Notes: generated by a model from the letters alone, not told the origin. DNA of 64,000 nt from Dethiobacter sp. (GCA_018335875.1 JAGXRN010000079.1:62001-126000); one strand, 5' to 3'. Shown: positions 19,235 through 29,431, counted from the stretch's first letter. Made by a program: numbers and translations.

Positions 19235-19375
19235 TGAATTAAAATCTCCTTTCCTGGCAGAGTCTATCTTGCTATAAGCAGGCGCCTTACATCTGTTAAG
19301 ATGAAGACGCCTTAATTACTGATACTATTGCTGCAGCTATTTTATCATATTCTGCAAATGAAAAAAAACCAATGT

Positions 19376-20767
19376 TCACTGTCGCTCCAATCGGCTCCGT
19401 GACAGTGCGCTGCGGGCAGCGGTTATCTGTATTTCCACAGCATCGCGGGCTGTGCCGCCGCGGGAACGCCGTGCTGCTATACAGGATTCGGGTGTGAGCT
19501 TTGCTTTGGCGTCTGGGCCAAAGAGGGCGCTGGCGTCCTTTAGTTCCTGCTCGGACAGGTCAACCAGGCGTCTTTTCTCTTCGATACATATACCCACCAG
19601 GCGCCCTACCACTGCGTGCGCATCGCGGAAGGGAAGCCCCTTCACCACCAGGTAGTCTGCCAGGTCTGTGGCGCTGGCAAAGTCTCCTGCCACCGCAGTA
19701 TACATCTTCTCGCTGTTGACTTTGACTGTGCGCAGCATGGCTGCATAAAGGGTAAGGCTTATCTTCACAGTGTCCACTGTGTCAAACAGGCCTTCTTTAT
19801 CTTCCTGCAAATCCTTGTTGTAGGTGAGGGGAAGGCCTTTGAGTACTGTAAAAAGCGCCACCAGGTTACCAAGCACCCTGCCAAACTTGCCGCGAACCAG
19901 CTCTGCCACGTCAGGATTCTTTTTCTGAGGCATAATGCTTGAGCCTGTGGTGAAGGCATCATCCAGTGTTATAAAGTTGAATTCCGCGGAATTCCAGAGG
20001 ATGATATCCTCACTCAGCCTGCTGAGGTGTGTCATGAGCAGCGCAGAATTGAAGAGAAATTCAACGGCAAAGTCACGGTCGCTTACGGCATCCATGCTGT
20101 TTTCGTAAATGCCGGCGAAACCCAGCTCGTCGGCTACCATTTCCCTGTCAATGGGGAAGGTGGTTCCGGCAAGGGCTCCTGCACCAAGCGGCATCAGGTC
20201 AGCTCTGGCGTAACTGTCCTGGAGGCGCTCCCTGTCGCGCTGGAGCATCCAGAAGTAGGCCAGCAGGTGGTGTGAGAACAGCACGGGTTGTGCCCGCTGC
20301 AGGTGTGTGTAGCCGGGCATTATTACATCAAGGTTGGCCTGGGCCACCTGAAGCAGCACAGACTGCAGGTTCTGCACAAGCGCCTCTGTGGCAAGTATTT
20401 CTGTTTTCACAAACATATGCATATCAAGTGCCACCTGGTCGTTGCGGGAACGCGCCGTATGCAGTTTGCCTCCTGCCGGGCCGATCTTTTCTATCAGGCG
20501 CTTTTCAACGTGCATATGGATATCTTCCAGAGCAGCGGAGAACTGCATCTCGCCGCGTGCAATTTCTTCACTAATTTCAGCCAGTGCTTCCAGGATGGAC
20601 TTTGCTTCATCACCACTTATTATCCCGCAGGCTGAGAGCATGCGGGAGTGAGCCATGCTGCCCCTGATGTCTTCTGCCGCCAGGCGCCTGTCAAAATCGA
20701 TGGAAGCAGTAAATTCCTCAACCAAGGAGTCTGTTTCTTTGCTAAAGCGGCCTCCCCACAGTTTCAT
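19376..20767 (-). CDS. argH: Argininosuccinate lyase
   Basis: Last arginine step, splitting argininosuccinate into arginine and fumarate. 463 residues with MKLWGGRFSKETDSLVEEF, HTARSRNDQVALDMH, GYTHLQRAQPV and the signature loop GSSIMPQKKNPDVAEL. It follows argG by 8 bases and ends the argCJBDFGH operon. A weak hairpin (GGCGTCTT...) lies at about 19280-19312 downstream but lacks a T-run. Confidence 0.97.
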   Translation of the reverse strand: MKLWGGRFSKETDSLVEEFTASIDFDRRLAAEDIRGSMAHSRMLSACGIISGDEAKSILEALAEISEEIARGEMQFSAALEDIHMHVEKRLIEKIGPAGGKLHTARSRNDQVALDMHMFVKTEILATEALVQNLQSVLLQVAQANLDVIMPGYTHLQRAQPVLFSHHLLAYFWMLQRDRERLQDSYARADLMPLGAGALAGTTFPIDREMVADELGFAGIYENSMDAVSDRDFAVEFLFNSALLMTHLSRLSEDIILWNSAEFNFITLDDAFTTGSSIMPQKKNPDVAELVRGKFGRVLGNLVALFTVLKGLPLTYNKDLQEDKEGLFDTVDTVKISLTLYAAMLRTVKVNSEKMYTAVAGDFASATDLADYLVVKGLPFRDAHAVVGRLVGICIEEKRRLVDLSEQELKDASALFGPDAKAKLTPESCIAARRSRGGTARDAVEIQITAARSALSRSRLERQ

Positions 20768-20775
20768 ATTACCAC

Positions 20776-21975
20776 CTACTTTGTTTTTTGCTCAAGCAGT
20801 CCGCGCACTTTAAGAGGCAGTCCAAACAAATTGATAAAACCTTCAGCATCACGCTGGTTATAGATAACATCGGCGCCAAAGGTGGCCAGGTCCTCACGGT
20901 AAAGGGAATATGGCGATTCCCTGCCGGCCACTGTCAGGTTTCCTTTAAACAGTTTCAGGCGTATAGTTCCTGTCACTGTCTTTTGGGTGCTGTCTATAAA
21001 AGCGTCAAGCGCCTCGCGGAGCGGGGTATACCACTGTCCATAGTAGACAAGCTCACCATATTTAACAGCAGCTATTTCTTTAAAATGCATGGTCTCCCTG
21101 TCTAAGGTAAGGGACTCCAACTCGCGGTGGGCAAAAAACAACAGCGTGCCGGCCGGAGTCTCATAAACACCGCGTGATTTCATACCTACCAGCCTGTTCT
21201 CCACCATATCCACACGCCCCACGCCGTGCTTACCGGCCAGGCCGTTCAGTTCAGTTAATAATTCCACCGGACCCAGCGTCCTGCCGTTGACACTGACCGG
21301 TTCTCCCTGCACGAAACCAATTTCTACGTATTCAGGAGTATCAGGTGCATCTGCAGGGTCAACAGTGAGCAGAAACATCCCCTTGTCGGGTTCCCGCGAT
21401 GGATCCTCCAGTATTCCGCCCTCGTAGCTCAGGTGCCAGATATTGCGATCCATGCTGTAGGGTTTATCCTTAGTCACAGGCAGTGGAATGCCCCGTTTTT
21501 CAGCATAGTCAAAAGCGTCACCACGGGAACGGATTTCCCACTCTCGCCAGGGAGCAACAATCTTAAGCTGGGGCGCCAGCGCTTTGACTGTAAGCTCAAA
21601 GCGCACCTGGTCGTTTCCTTTGCCTGTGGCGCCGTGGGCCACGGCGTCGGCGCCTTCCTTTAAAGCGACGTCAACCAGGCGCTTGGCAATGGCGGGGCGG
21701 GCGATGGCGGTGCCAAGCAGGTATTTCTCTTCATAAAGAGCGCCTGATTTCAGCATGGGGAAGATAAAATCGCGCACAAACTCTTCCCTGGCATCCTCTA
21801 TGTAAAGCTTGCTGGCGCCGGAAGCCAGCGCCTTTGCTTCCAGCGGTTCAAGCTCTTCGCCCTGCCCCACGTCAGCCGCCATGGCTACCACCTCGCAGCC
21901 ATATTTCTCCCGCAGCCAGCTGATGGCCACCGAAGTATCAAGTCCACCTGAATAGGCCAGTACTATTTTTTTCAT
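20776..21975 (-). CDS. argG: Argininosuccinate synthase
   Basis: Joins citrulline and aspartate using ATP. 399 residues, with the N-type ATP-pyrophosphatase loop [16 protein letters not shown] at the N terminus and [13 protein letters not shown] further on. Typical length and intact. Operon neighbour argF is 30 bases upstream, argH 8 bases downstream. Confidence 0.98.
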   Translation of the reverse strand: MKKIVLAYSGGLDTSVAISWLREKYGCEVVAMAADVGQGEELEPLEAKALASGASKLYIEDAREEFVRDFIFPMLKSGALYEEKYLLGTAIARPAIAKRLVDVALKEGADAVAHGATGKGNDQVRFELTVKALAPQLKIVAPWREWEIRSRGDAFDYAEKRGIPLPVTKDKPYSMDRNIWHLSYEGGILEDPSREPDKGMFLLTVDPADAPDTPEYVEIGFVQGEPVSVNGRTLGPVELLTELNGLAGKHGVGRVDMVENRLVGMKSRGVYETPAGTLLFFAHRELESLTLDRETMHFKEIAAVKYGELVYYGQWYTPLREALDAFIDSTQKTVTGTIRLKLFKGNLTVAGRESPYSLYREDLATFGADVIYNQRDAEGFINLFGLPLKVRGLLEQKTK

Positions 21976-22005
21976 TGTCTCGCCTCCGTACTGATAATTA
22001 TCACG

Positions 22006-22935
22006 TTAAAGGAGCTTGGCCAGAATAGCCTTTTGTACATGCATCCTGTTTTCAGCCTGATCAAATACGACTGACTGCGGACCTTCAATAACCTCTTCAG
22101 TTATTTCTTCACCGCGATGGGCAGGCAGGCAGTGCATCACAATGGCTCCGGGAGCAGCTGCGGCAAGCAGCTCACTGTTCAACTGATAGGATTTAAATGC
22201 ACTTACCCTGGACTTGTGCTCCGCCTCCTGGCCCATACTGGCCCAAACGTCGGTGTAGACCACATCCGCACCGGCAACAGCTCTTTTCACGTCAGTAGTC
22301 ACTATTACCTCACTGCCGTTGTGTGAGGCATTAAAAATAGCCGCTGATAAAATCTCCGTTTTAGGCTCATAATCCTTTGGCGTGGCCACAGCCACGTCCA
22401 TAACCAGCTTGCTCGCCGCCAGGAGCAGGGAATGAGCAACATTGTTGCCGTCGCCTGTATAGGCGAGTTTTATCCCCTTCAGCCGGCCTTTTTTCTCCAG
22501 AATGGTCATCATGTCCGCCATGGCCTGGCAGGGGTGAAGCAGGTCTGTAAGACCGTTGATGATGGGAATATCGGCAAAAGCCGCCAGTTCTTCCACCTCG
22601 CCGTGGTCGAATGTGCGAATCATTATTCCGTCCAGGTAACGCGATAACGCGCGTGCGGTGTCTTTAACAGGCTCTCCGCGTCCTATTTGAAGGTCTTGAG
22701 CGCTTAAAAACAGTGCGTAGCCGCCAAGCTGCCACATGGCCACCTCAAAGGATACCCGTGTGCGGGTGGAAGCTTTCTGAAAAATCATGCCCAGTGTCTT
22801 CCCACGCAGCAAATGATGTTCCAGTCCCTTTTTGCTCTCTTTTTTAAGCTTTAAAGCCAGTTCAAGTATTTCAAGCAGTTCCCCTCCGGTAAAATCGTTC
22901 ACAGTTAAGAAGTCCCTACCGCGCAGTTCACCCAT
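22006..22935 (-). CDS. argF: Ornithine carbamoyltransferase
   Basis: Makes citrulline from ornithine and carbamoyl phosphate. The start chosen is the ATG of MGELRGRDFLTVNDF, with AGGGGTGA 8 bases upstream; an ATG six codons earlier has no site. About 309 residues with the carbamoyl-phosphate loop KASTRTRVSFEV, the HPCQAMADM motif and the ornithine-binding VMHCLPAHRGEEI. Lies between argD and argG. Confidence 0.97.
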   Translation of the reverse strand: MGELRGRDFLTVNDFTGGELLEILELALKLKKESKKGLEHHLLRGKTLGMIFQKASTRTRVSFEVAMWQLGGYALFLSAQDLQIGRGEPVKDTARALSRYLDGIMIRTFDHGEVEELAAFADIPIINGLTDLLHPCQAMADMMTILEKKGRLKGIKLAYTGDGNNVAHSLLLAASKLVMDVAVATPKDYEPKTEILSAAIFNASHNGSEVIVTTDVKRAVAGADVVYTDVWASMGQEAEHKSRVSAFKSYQLNSELLAAAAPGAIVMHCLPAHRGEEITEEVIEGPQSVVFDQAENRMHVQKAILAKLL

Positions 22936-22977
22936 CGGAGTCACCCCTAACATTATTTTTTAAATGCCCTGCTGCAA

Positions 22978-24189
22978 TTAGCTATTCTGAGTGTTCTGAG
23001 CCTGCTGCAGGGTTTCATACAGTATGTTTACGACTGCATCGATTTGTTCTTCTTCCACCATAAGCGGTGGCAGAAAACGGAGTATCTTGCCGCCGATGCA
23101 ATTCACCAGCAGGCCTTTCCCCTGGCAGAGCCTGGCAACCAGAGCAGCATCACCGTCAATTTCCAGGCCAAGCATCAAGCCCAGCCCCCTTACTTCTTTA
23201 ATATAAGGTAAATCAGCTTTCAACTCCAGCAGTTTTCCGGAGAAATAGTCGCCAAGTTTTCTTACCCGCTCCAGAAACCCATTATCCATGATAGTGTCCA
23301 TTACTGCCAGTGCCGCTGCACAGGTTACCGGGTTGCCTCCAAAGGTTGAGGCATGGTCACCGGGCACAAGCACATCCGCAGCCTCACCGCGCGCGCCCAG
23401 TGCCCCGATGGGCAGTCCGCCCCCCAGCGCCTTGGCCAGGGTAAACACGTCAGGTACCACTCCGTAGTGCTCAAAAGCCAGAAGCCTGCCGGTCCTTCCC
23501 ATGCCGCACTGCACCTCGTCAAAAATCAGCAGCAGATTATTGCTGTCACAAAGCTGGCGCAAACCGGACAAAAATTCCGCTGTTGCGGGGTAGATGCCAC
23601 CCTCACCCTGGACAGGCTCCACCATAATGGCACATGTATCCTCATCCACCAGGGCGGCAAATGAGTCAATATCATTGAAGCGCGCATAGCTGAAGCCGCT
23701 GACCATTGGTTCAAAACCCTTATGGTATTTTGGCTGGCCAGTAGCTGTAATCGCTGCCAGGGTACGGCCATGGAAGGAGTTTTCCGCAGTGATGATACGG
23801 TGTGCACCAGGCCCACGGCGCTGCTTGCCGATTTTACGTGCCATTTTAATAGCCGCTTCATTGGCTTCGGCCCCGCTGTTGCAAAAAAAGAATTTATCTG
23901 CAGTGGAATGACGAACCAGCGTCTGCGCCAACCTGGCCTGCGGCTCGCTATAGTATAGGTTGGAAGTATGAATAAGCTTCTCCGCCTGGTTGCGTATCGC
24001 TTCCACCACAGCAGGGTGGCAGTGGCCGAGGTTGTTGACTGACAGCCCGCTTACAAAGTCAAGGTAACGGTTGCCTTTTTCATCCCAGACATAAACTCCT
24101 TCGCCGCGCTTTATGAGCAGATTGGCTTCCGGCTGGCGGTTATAGGTATTAATGATATACTCTTTCTCCAACGCCTTGATATCCATCAT
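22978..24189 (-). CDS. argD: Acetylornithine aminotransferase
   Basis: PLP enzyme converting N-acetylglutamate semialdehyde to N-acetylornithine. The start is one of two adjacent ATGs (MMDIKALEKEYII) with GAGGAGGATA upstream. About 403 residues with NSGAEANEAAIKMAR, the LIFDEVQCGMGRTG motif and the PLP-lysine segment DVFTLAKALGGGLPIGA. argB ends 9 bases upstream, so translation is coupled. Confidence 0.97.
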   Translation of the reverse strand: MMDIKALEKEYIINTYNRQPEANLLIKRGEGVYVWDEKGNRYLDFVSGLSVNNLGHCHPAVVEAIRNQAEKLIHTSNLYYSEPQARLAQTLVRHSTADKFFFCNSGAEANEAAIKMARKIGKQRRGPGAHRIITAENSFHGRTLAAITATGQPKYHKGFEPMVSGFSYARFNDIDSFAALVDEDTCAIMVEPVQGEGGIYPATAEFLSGLRQLCDSNNLLLIFDEVQCGMGRTGRLLAFEHYGVVPDVFTLAKALGGGLPIGALGARGEAADVLVPGDHASTFGGNPVTCAAALAVMDTIMDNGFLERVRKLGDYFSGKLLELKADLPYIKEVRGLGLMLGLEIDGDAALVARLCQGKGLLVNCIGGKILRFLPPLMVEEEQIDAVVNILYETLQQAQNTQNS

Positions 24190-24197
24190 TATCCTCC

Positions 24198-25079
24198 TCA
24201 CCTGGTGACCATGGTGCCTATGCCATGGTCGGTAAAAATCTCAAGCAGCAGTGAATGCGGCAGGCGCCCGTCAATTATATGGGTGCGGTTTACTTCGTTC
24301 TCAAGTGCCATCAGGCAGGCCTCGACCTTGGGAATCATGCCCTTGTTTATCCTGCCCTGTTTGATCATTTCAGTTGCTTTAGCTTTGGGCAAAGAAGAGA
24401 TAAGTGACGATTTGTCGCCGTGTTCACCAAAAATCCCTTCCACATCTGTCAGCAGAATCAGTTTTTCAGCCGACAGTGCAGCAGCCAGTTCTCCTGCCAC
24501 ATGGTCAGCATTAATATTGAGGCTTTCCCCCTCAATCCCAACCGCAACTGAAGAGATCACAGGGATATACCCCTCTCTGCTGAGGGTAAAAATCACTTCG
24601 GGATTGACTTTAATAATATCCCCCACCAGCCCAAGGTCAACAACATCGCCGCTGCCGTTAATTTTCTCCGGCGGGCGCCGGCGGGCCACAAGAAGATCAG
24701 AGTCCTTGCCGGAAAGCCCCACCGCCTTGCCGCCAAAGCGATTGATCAGTGAAACAATCTCTTTGTTCACTTTGCCTACCAGCACCATCTCCACCACTTC
24801 CATGGTTTCCTCGTCGGTAACGCGCAATCCATTGGCAAAAACAGCCTTCTTGCCCAACCGTTCAAGCATCCTTGTCACTTCGGCTCCACCGCCGTGAACC
24901 ACGATAGGGTTGATGCCAATAAACTTAAGCAGGATAATATCCATCATCACCGATTTTTTAAATTCTTCAGAAATCATGGCCTGGCCGCCATACTTAATGA
25001 CAAAAGTTTTGTCGGTAAAAGTACGGATATATGGAAGTGCCTCGATGAGCACTTCAGCTTTGGCAATTAGTTCCTGCAC
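24198..25079 (-). CDS. argB: Acetylglutamate kinase
   Basis: Phosphorylates N-acetylglutamate. 293 residues from GTG (preceded by GGGGGAACAGAGA), with the amino-acid-kinase motifs FVIKYGGQAM, VVHGGGAEVTRML, LLTDVEGI and INKGMIPKVEAC. The N-terminal helix preceding the kinase core is the kind found in arginine-inhibited hexameric enzymes, so feedback by arginine is possible (inference). Between argJ and argD. Confidence 0.97.
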   Translation of the reverse strand: MQELIAKAEVLIEALPYIRTFTDKTFVIKYGGQAMISEEFKKSVMMDIILLKFIGINPIVVHGGGAEVTRMLERLGKKAVFANGLRVTDEETMEVVEMVLVGKVNKEIVSLINRFGGKAVGLSGKDSDLLVARRRPPEKINGSGDVVDLGLVGDIIKVNPEVIFTLSREGYIPVISSVAVGIEGESLNINADHVAGELAAALSAEKLILLTDVEGIFGEHGDKSSLISSLPKAKATEMIKQGRINKGMIPKVEACLMALENEVNRTHIIDGRLPHSLLLEIFTDHGIGTMVTR

Positions 25080-25156
25080 TCTCTGTTCCCCCTAAATATA
25101 CTATTTTATAAGTTTATAACTATGTTCAGTGATAACTGATTTCTGACATCCGACCT

Positions 25157-26362
25157 CTAACTGCGGTAGCTCGCATTTATTTTTACATAGTCAAAGCTGA
25201 GGTCACAGCCCCAGGCCGTAACATCCACATTACCCATTTTGAGATCCACCAGTATGTTAATATCTGTTTTAGAAATAATCTCTTTGGCCTGCAGTTCGTC
25301 AAAAACCAAGCCCCGCCCAGCCCTGGCAACCTGCAGGTCGTCAAGGAATACGTCGACCCGCTCAGGGTAAAATTCCACATCTGTCTGGCCCATGGCTGAT
25401 ACAATCCGTCCCCAGTTGGCATCTTCGCCAAAGAAGGCTGTTTTTACCAGGTTGGAGTTTAGGATACCCATGGCTAATTTCCGACCGTCATCAAAAGTGG
25501 CAGCATTTTTTACTGTCAGCTCCAGGAATTTGGTGGCGCCCTCGCCGTCGCGCACTATTTTCTGCGACAATTCTGTATTCACCTTTTGCAAAAGTTCTAT
25601 AAATAATTTATAGTCTTCACCTTCATTTTCAATCACTGCATTGCCGGCCATGCCGTTGGCCAGAATCAGGCACATATCGTTGGTGCTGGTGTCGCCGTCC
25701 ACGGTTATCAGGTTGTAAGAACGGTCCACAGAGTAATTAAGGGCCTGCTGCAGCATTTGCGGCGATATGGCTGCGTCTGTAGTCACGAAGGCCAGCATGG
25801 TTGCCATATTGGGGCAAATCATGCCTGAACCTTTGGCCATTCCGCCCACCGTCACCACCTTGCCGCCTATTTCGGCACTGTAAGCTGCCTCCTTGCTGAC
25901 AAGGTCAGTGGTCATAATGGCTTCGGCTGCGCCATGGCCGCCGTCTGCGGATACCTGAGCGGCGACGGTTTTGATGCCGGCCTCGACGGTTTCCATTGGC
26001 AGGTATTGTCCAATCACGCCGGTAGACGCTACGGCAACCTCTGTAGTGTCAAGGCCAAGCTCAAATGCTGTTACCTCCGCCATTTTGCGGGCGTCCTTTA
26101 TTCCCTGCTCACCTGAACAAGCATTGGCATTGCCGCTGTTGCAGATGATGGCCCGTGCAAAACCTCCGGCCAGGTGCTCTTTTGTCACCAGCACAGGGGC
26201 AGCCTGGAAACGGTTCTTGGTATATACTCCTGCCGCTGCTGCCTTTGTCTTTGAAACTACAAGCGCCAGGTCTTTTTTACATTTTTTAATACCGCAGAAA
26301 ATGCCTGCTGCCAGATATCCTTTTGCAGCGGTAATCCCGCCTTCAACTTTTTTATATTTCAT
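25157..26362 (-). CDS. argJ: Bifunctional ornithine acetyltransferase / N-acetylglutamate synthase
   Basis: Recycles the acetyl group from acetylornithine to glutamate and may also make acetylglutamate from acetyl-CoA. 401 residues, ATG with AGGAGGAAAAACATC. The autocleavage site is visible as GMAKGSGMICPNMATML, with T188 as the N-terminal nucleophile of the beta chain. No argA or argE lies in the operon, consistent with the cyclic pathway. Intact. Confidence 0.97.
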   Translation of the reverse strand: MKYKKVEGGITAAKGYLAAGIFCGIKKCKKDLALVVSKTKAAAAGVYTKNRFQAAPVLVTKEHLAGGFARAIICNSGNANACSGEQGIKDARKMAEVTAFELGLDTTEVAVASTGVIGQYLPMETVEAGIKTVAAQVSADGGHGAAEAIMTTDLVSKEAAYSAEIGGKVVTVGGMAKGSGMICPNMATMLAFVTTDAAISPQMLQQALNYSVDRSYNLITVDGDTSTNDMCLILANGMAGNAVIENEGEDYKLFIELLQKVNTELSQKIVRDGEGATKFLELTVKNAATFDDGRKLAMGILNSNLVKTAFFGEDANWGRIVSAMGQTDVEFYPERVDVFLDDLQVARAGRGLVFDELQAKEIISKTDINILVDLKMGNVDVTAWGCDLSFDYVKINASYRS

Positions 26363-26375
26363 GATGTTTTTCCTC

Positions 26376-27398
26376 CTATTTTAAGCCGGCGTCTTCCGGC
26401 AAGCCTTGCATGATGTTCATATTCTGTATCGCCTGCCCCGCTGCGCCTTTTATCAGGTTGTCGATGGCAGAAACCACAATCAATCGGTTTGTCCGCCGAT
26501 CCAGGCGGAAACTGATATCGCAGAAGTTGCTGCCGCTCACAAACTTGGTTTCAGGCAGCTCGGGCGGTTTGTTAAAGCGGATAAACGGCTCGCTGCCGTA
26601 GTGTTTTTCATATATTTCCCATAGCGTCCCCTCGTCGATACCACCCTTGACTCGCAGATAAATAGTGGACAGAATGCCGCGCACCATGGGGACCAGGTGA
26701 GGTGTGAAGGTTATGGCCATCTGCTGCCCGCACACACCTGACAGTTCCTGCTCTATTTCCGGTGTGTGCTGGTGCTCGGCTACTTTGTATGCCTTGAAGT
26801 TCTCAGTGCATTCGGGAAAGTGAAATGGCAGCTTGGGAGAGCGGCCCGCCCCGGACACACCGGACTTGGAGTCAACTATAATGTCTGCCGGGTCTATCAC
26901 ACCCTCTGACAGAAGCGGCTTCAGCGGCAGCAGTACGCTTGTGGGGTAGCAACCCGGGTTGGCTACCAGCTTTGCGCCCCTGATAGCGGCGCGGTGGAAT
27001 TCGGGAAGACCATAGACACTTCCTGCCAGCCAGTTTTCCTGCCGGTGCTCATAACCATACCACCTGGGATAAAGTGTGCTGTCCTTTAACCTGAAGTCTC
27101 CGCTTAAGTCAACCACTTTTTTACCAGTTGCCAGCAGTTTGGGTACTGCATCCATGGACAGTCCGTGTGGCAATGCACTGAAAATAAAATCGCACTGAGC
27201 AAGAGGATCCGTCTCTTCCATTTTGTGAAGCTGCAGTTCCAATACTGACCGGAACTGGGGATAGACCTGGTCAATGCGCAGCCCGGCGGAACTCTCCGAG
27301 GTAAGGTAGACAGGCCGGGCAAAGGGGTGTCGGACCAGAATCTCCAGCAGCTCCTTTCCGGTATATCCTGTGGCGCCAACAACAGCTACTTTTAACAT
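26376..27398 (-). CDS. argC: N-acetyl-gamma-glutamyl-phosphate reductase
   Basis: NADPH-dependent reduction of acetylglutamyl phosphate. The start is the ATG of MLKVAVVGATGYTGKELL, behind GGGAGGTTATGAGGAA; an upstream in-frame start lies in the T-box terminator region. About 340 residues with the dinucleotide loop GATGYTG, the catalytic-cysteine motif VANPGCYPTSV and the C-terminal half HLVPMVRGILST. First gene of the operon directly after the T-box leader. Confidence 0.97.
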   Translation of the reverse strand: MLKVAVVGATGYTGKELLEILVRHPFARPVYLTSESSAGLRIDQVYPQFRSVLELQLHKMEETDPLAQCDFIFSALPHGLSMDAVPKLLATGKKVVDLSGDFRLKDSTLYPRWYGYEHRQENWLAGSVYGLPEFHRAAIRGAKLVANPGCYPTSVLLPLKPLLSEGVIDPADIIVDSKSGVSGAGRSPKLPFHFPECTENFKAYKVAEHQHTPEIEQELSGVCGQQMAITFTPHLVPMVRGILSTIYLRVKGGIDEGTLWEIYEKHYGSEPFIRFNKPPELPETKFVSGSNFCDISFRLDRRTNRLIVVSAIDNLIKGAAGQAIQNMNIMQGLPEDAGLK

Positions 27399-27434
27399 TT
27401 CCTCATAACCTCCCTGCAACACGCTTAAAATTAA

Positions 27435-27690
27435 AAAACTCACGTCCCCTGTAAAGGACGAGAGTATCTCGCGGTACCACCTTTTTTGGCTAAAAAGCCC
27501 ACTCTGTCGTGCTTGGCACGTGGCGTTAACGGGCTGACCCGGCGTAACCTACTTAGCTTATTGCTGTTTGGTCCGCGGCTTAAGGGTGCGCTTCTGCCTG
27601 TCTTCCGTACCGGGCTTTCACCGCCCCCGGTTCGCTTTGACTTTATTCAGGCTTACTCTCCCCATCATGGCCTTCATTTCATATGTAACT
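27435..27690 (-). promoter_or_regulatory. T-box riboswitch for the arg operon, specifier probably CGC (arginine)
   Basis: The minus-strand leader of argC contains the conserved T-box sequence AAGGTGGTACCGCG (about 27469-27482), which pairs with the tRNA acceptor end. A competing terminator (CTCTCGTCC...GGGGACGTGAG then TTTTTT) follows at about 27435-27465. Upstream, the stem-I region shows AGTA and GGTGAAAGCCCGG segments. The specifier loop reads GAAGCGCACC, where CGC (27588-27590) is an arginine codon in the usual position before ACC. So uncharged tRNA-Arg should switch the operon on. Confidence 0.92.
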
Positions 27691-27697
27691 TTAACAT

Positions 27698-27726
27698 ATA
27701 GTAACACCAGTAAAAGGAAAAGTCAA
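27698..27726 (-). promoter_or_regulatory. Sigma-A promoter of the arg operon
   Basis: TTGACT, 17 bases, TACTAT on the minus strand, just upstream of the T-box leader. Confidence 0.75.
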
Positions 27727-27769
27727 GCCGGTTTTATATTTTTTTTTGGACTTACCTGTGAGATGATGA

Positions 27770-27807
27770 AAAGGTGTTTCCTGCCCGTGCGGACAGGAAA
27801 CACCTTT
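27770..27807 (-). terminator. Terminator after the acyl-CoA synthetase
   Basis: AAAGGTGTTTCCTG pairs with CAGGAAACACCTTT around a short CG-rich loop; the minus strand continues into TTTCATCATC. It lies 14 bases past the stop codon. Confidence 0.8.
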
Positions 27808-27820
27808 GTCTTTACTCTCT

Positions 27821-29431
27821 TTAGTTTACCCTCTTATCATGGCCTTTCCATTCTTTTTCACGCAGTACGAATTTCTTGATTTTGCCGGTGGATGTTTTGG
27901 GCAGTTCGCCAAATTCGACGGATTTGGGGCACTTGTAATGGGCAATGTTGTTGCGGCAGAACTGGATGATATCCTCTTCGGTAGGATTGGTGCCCGGTTT
28001 TGGCACCACAAAAGCTTTGGGTACCTCTCCCCATTTTTCGTGGGGAACAGCCACGATGGCCACTTCCAAAACATCGGGATGCTGGAAGATGAGGTTCTCA
28101 AGTTCCACTGTGGAGATGTTTTCACCGCCGGAGATGATGATATCCTTCTTGCGGTCCTTTATTTCAATATAGCCGTCCGGGTGCATTACAGCCAGGTCAC
28201 CGCTGTGGAACCAGCCGCCTGAGAATGCCTCCTCTGTGGCTTCGGGCTGCATGAAATAACCCTTCATCACGTTGTTGCCCCGCATCACCACTTCACCCAT
28301 TGACTGGCCGTCTGCCGGAACATCTTTCATACTGCCGTCCACAACGCGCATCTCCGCAGCCGTGATGTAGGGGACGCCCTGCCGGGATTTGATCTTGGCG
28401 CGCTCATCGGCAAGCAGTGAGTCCCATTTGGGCTGCCACTCACAGATGCTGTGCGGGCCGAATGTTTCAGTCAGTCCGTAAACATGTGTAATGTCGGCTC
28501 CGATAGCCTCCACATTTTTAATGATTGTGGGGGAAGGCGGCGCTCCGGCTGTGACAATGCGCAGCTTGCGCTTAAGTTTGAGTTCCTTGGCCGCGGGGTC
28601 GCCTGACATCATAATAAGCACTGTGGGCGCAGCGCAGAAATGAGATATCTCCTCTTCCTCGATTAAACGGTAAACTTCCTTGGCTACCACGGCCCGCAGG
28701 CAGATATGGGTACCGCCCACAGAGGTGACGCCCCAGGGGAAGCACCAGCCGTTACAGTGAAACATGGGGAGCGTCCACAGGTAGTTGGTGTAGACATTCA
28801 TCTGCATCTCCAGTGCTTCGCACAGGGAATTGAGGTAAGCATTGCGGTGCGAGTACATCACGCCTTTTGGCATGCCGGTAGTACCGCTTGTATAATTAAT
28901 GCTGATAGTATCATTTTCATCTTCCACAGGTATTGGAATATCGTCAGGGCTGCCTGTAGCCAAAAAATCTTCATAGAGAGGGCCGTCAAGCTCCTTGCCC
29001 TCACTGACATCGCGTATATTGACAATCAACTTCACAGTTTCAAGCTGGTCCAGTATAGGTTCAATTACATGGGCCAGGGTTGTTTCCACAACAAGTATTT
29101 TGGCGCCTGAGTGATTGAGAATATAACCGACCTCACGGGAAGACAACCGGGTGTTGATGGCCACCAGGACCGCACCGGAAAGCGGAACGCCAAAATGACC
29201 CTCCAGCATTTGAGGTATATTGGGCACCAAAAAAGCTACGCGGTCACCCTTTTCAATCCCGGCGCCCCGGAGCGCAGTGGCAAGCCTGTTTGCACGGGCG
29301 TTAAATTCAGCATATGTATAACGGGTCTTGCCATGAATGATGGCGGTCTTTTCGGGGAAAACAAAGGCACTGCGGCGCAGGAAAGTGAGCGGCGTCAGTG
29401 GAGTAAAATAGACATTTGAAGTGTCAACCAT
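27821..29431 (-). CDS. AMP-forming acyl-CoA synthetase
   Basis: ATP-dependent activation of a carboxylic acid to its CoA ester. The start is ATG of MVDTSNVYFTPLTPL with GGGAGGGACTTAT; about 536 residues. Motifs of the ANL superfamily are present: the phosphate loop ISINYTSGTTGMPKGVMYS, the YGLTETFG motif, GWFHSGDLAVMHPDGYIEI and the C-terminal lysine region ending TSTGKIKKFVL. Closest in look to medium-chain/aryl or FadD-like ligases; the substrate is not readable. It is divergent from the 4-hydroxybutyryl-CoA dehydratase, so activation of a hydroxy or unsaturated C4 acid is plausible (inference). Confidence 0.9.
   Translation of the reverse strand: MVDTSNVYFTPLTPLTFLRRSAFVFPEKTAIIHGKTRYTYAEFNARANRLATALRGAGIEKGDRVAFLVPNIPQMLEGHFGVPLSGAVLVAINTRLSSREVGYILNHSGAKILVVETTLAHVIEPILDQLETVKLIVNIRDVSEGKELDGPLYEDFLATGSPDDIPIPVEDENDTISINYTSGTTGMPKGVMYSHRNAYLNSLCEALEMQMNVYTNYLWTLPMFHCNGWCFPWGVTSVGGTHICLRAVVAKEVYRLIEEEEISHFCAAPTVLIMMSGDPAAKELKLKRKLRIVTAGAPPSPTIIKNVEAIGADITHVYGLTETFGPHSICEWQPKWDSLLADERAKIKSRQGVPYITAAEMRVVDGSMKDVPADGQSMGEVVMRGNNVMKGYFMQPEATEEAFSGGWFHSGDLAVMHPDGYIEIKDRKKDIIISGGENISTVELENLIFQHPDVLEVAIVAVPHEKWGEVPKAFVVPKPGTNPTEEDIIQFCRNNIAHYKCPKSVEFGELPKTSTGKIKKFVLREKEWKGHDKRVN

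Noticed and set aside
24205-24897. 230-codon open frame antisense to argB
   Set aside because: It mirrors argB codon usage, has no ribosome site and a low-complexity Ser/Thr/Pro-rich product.
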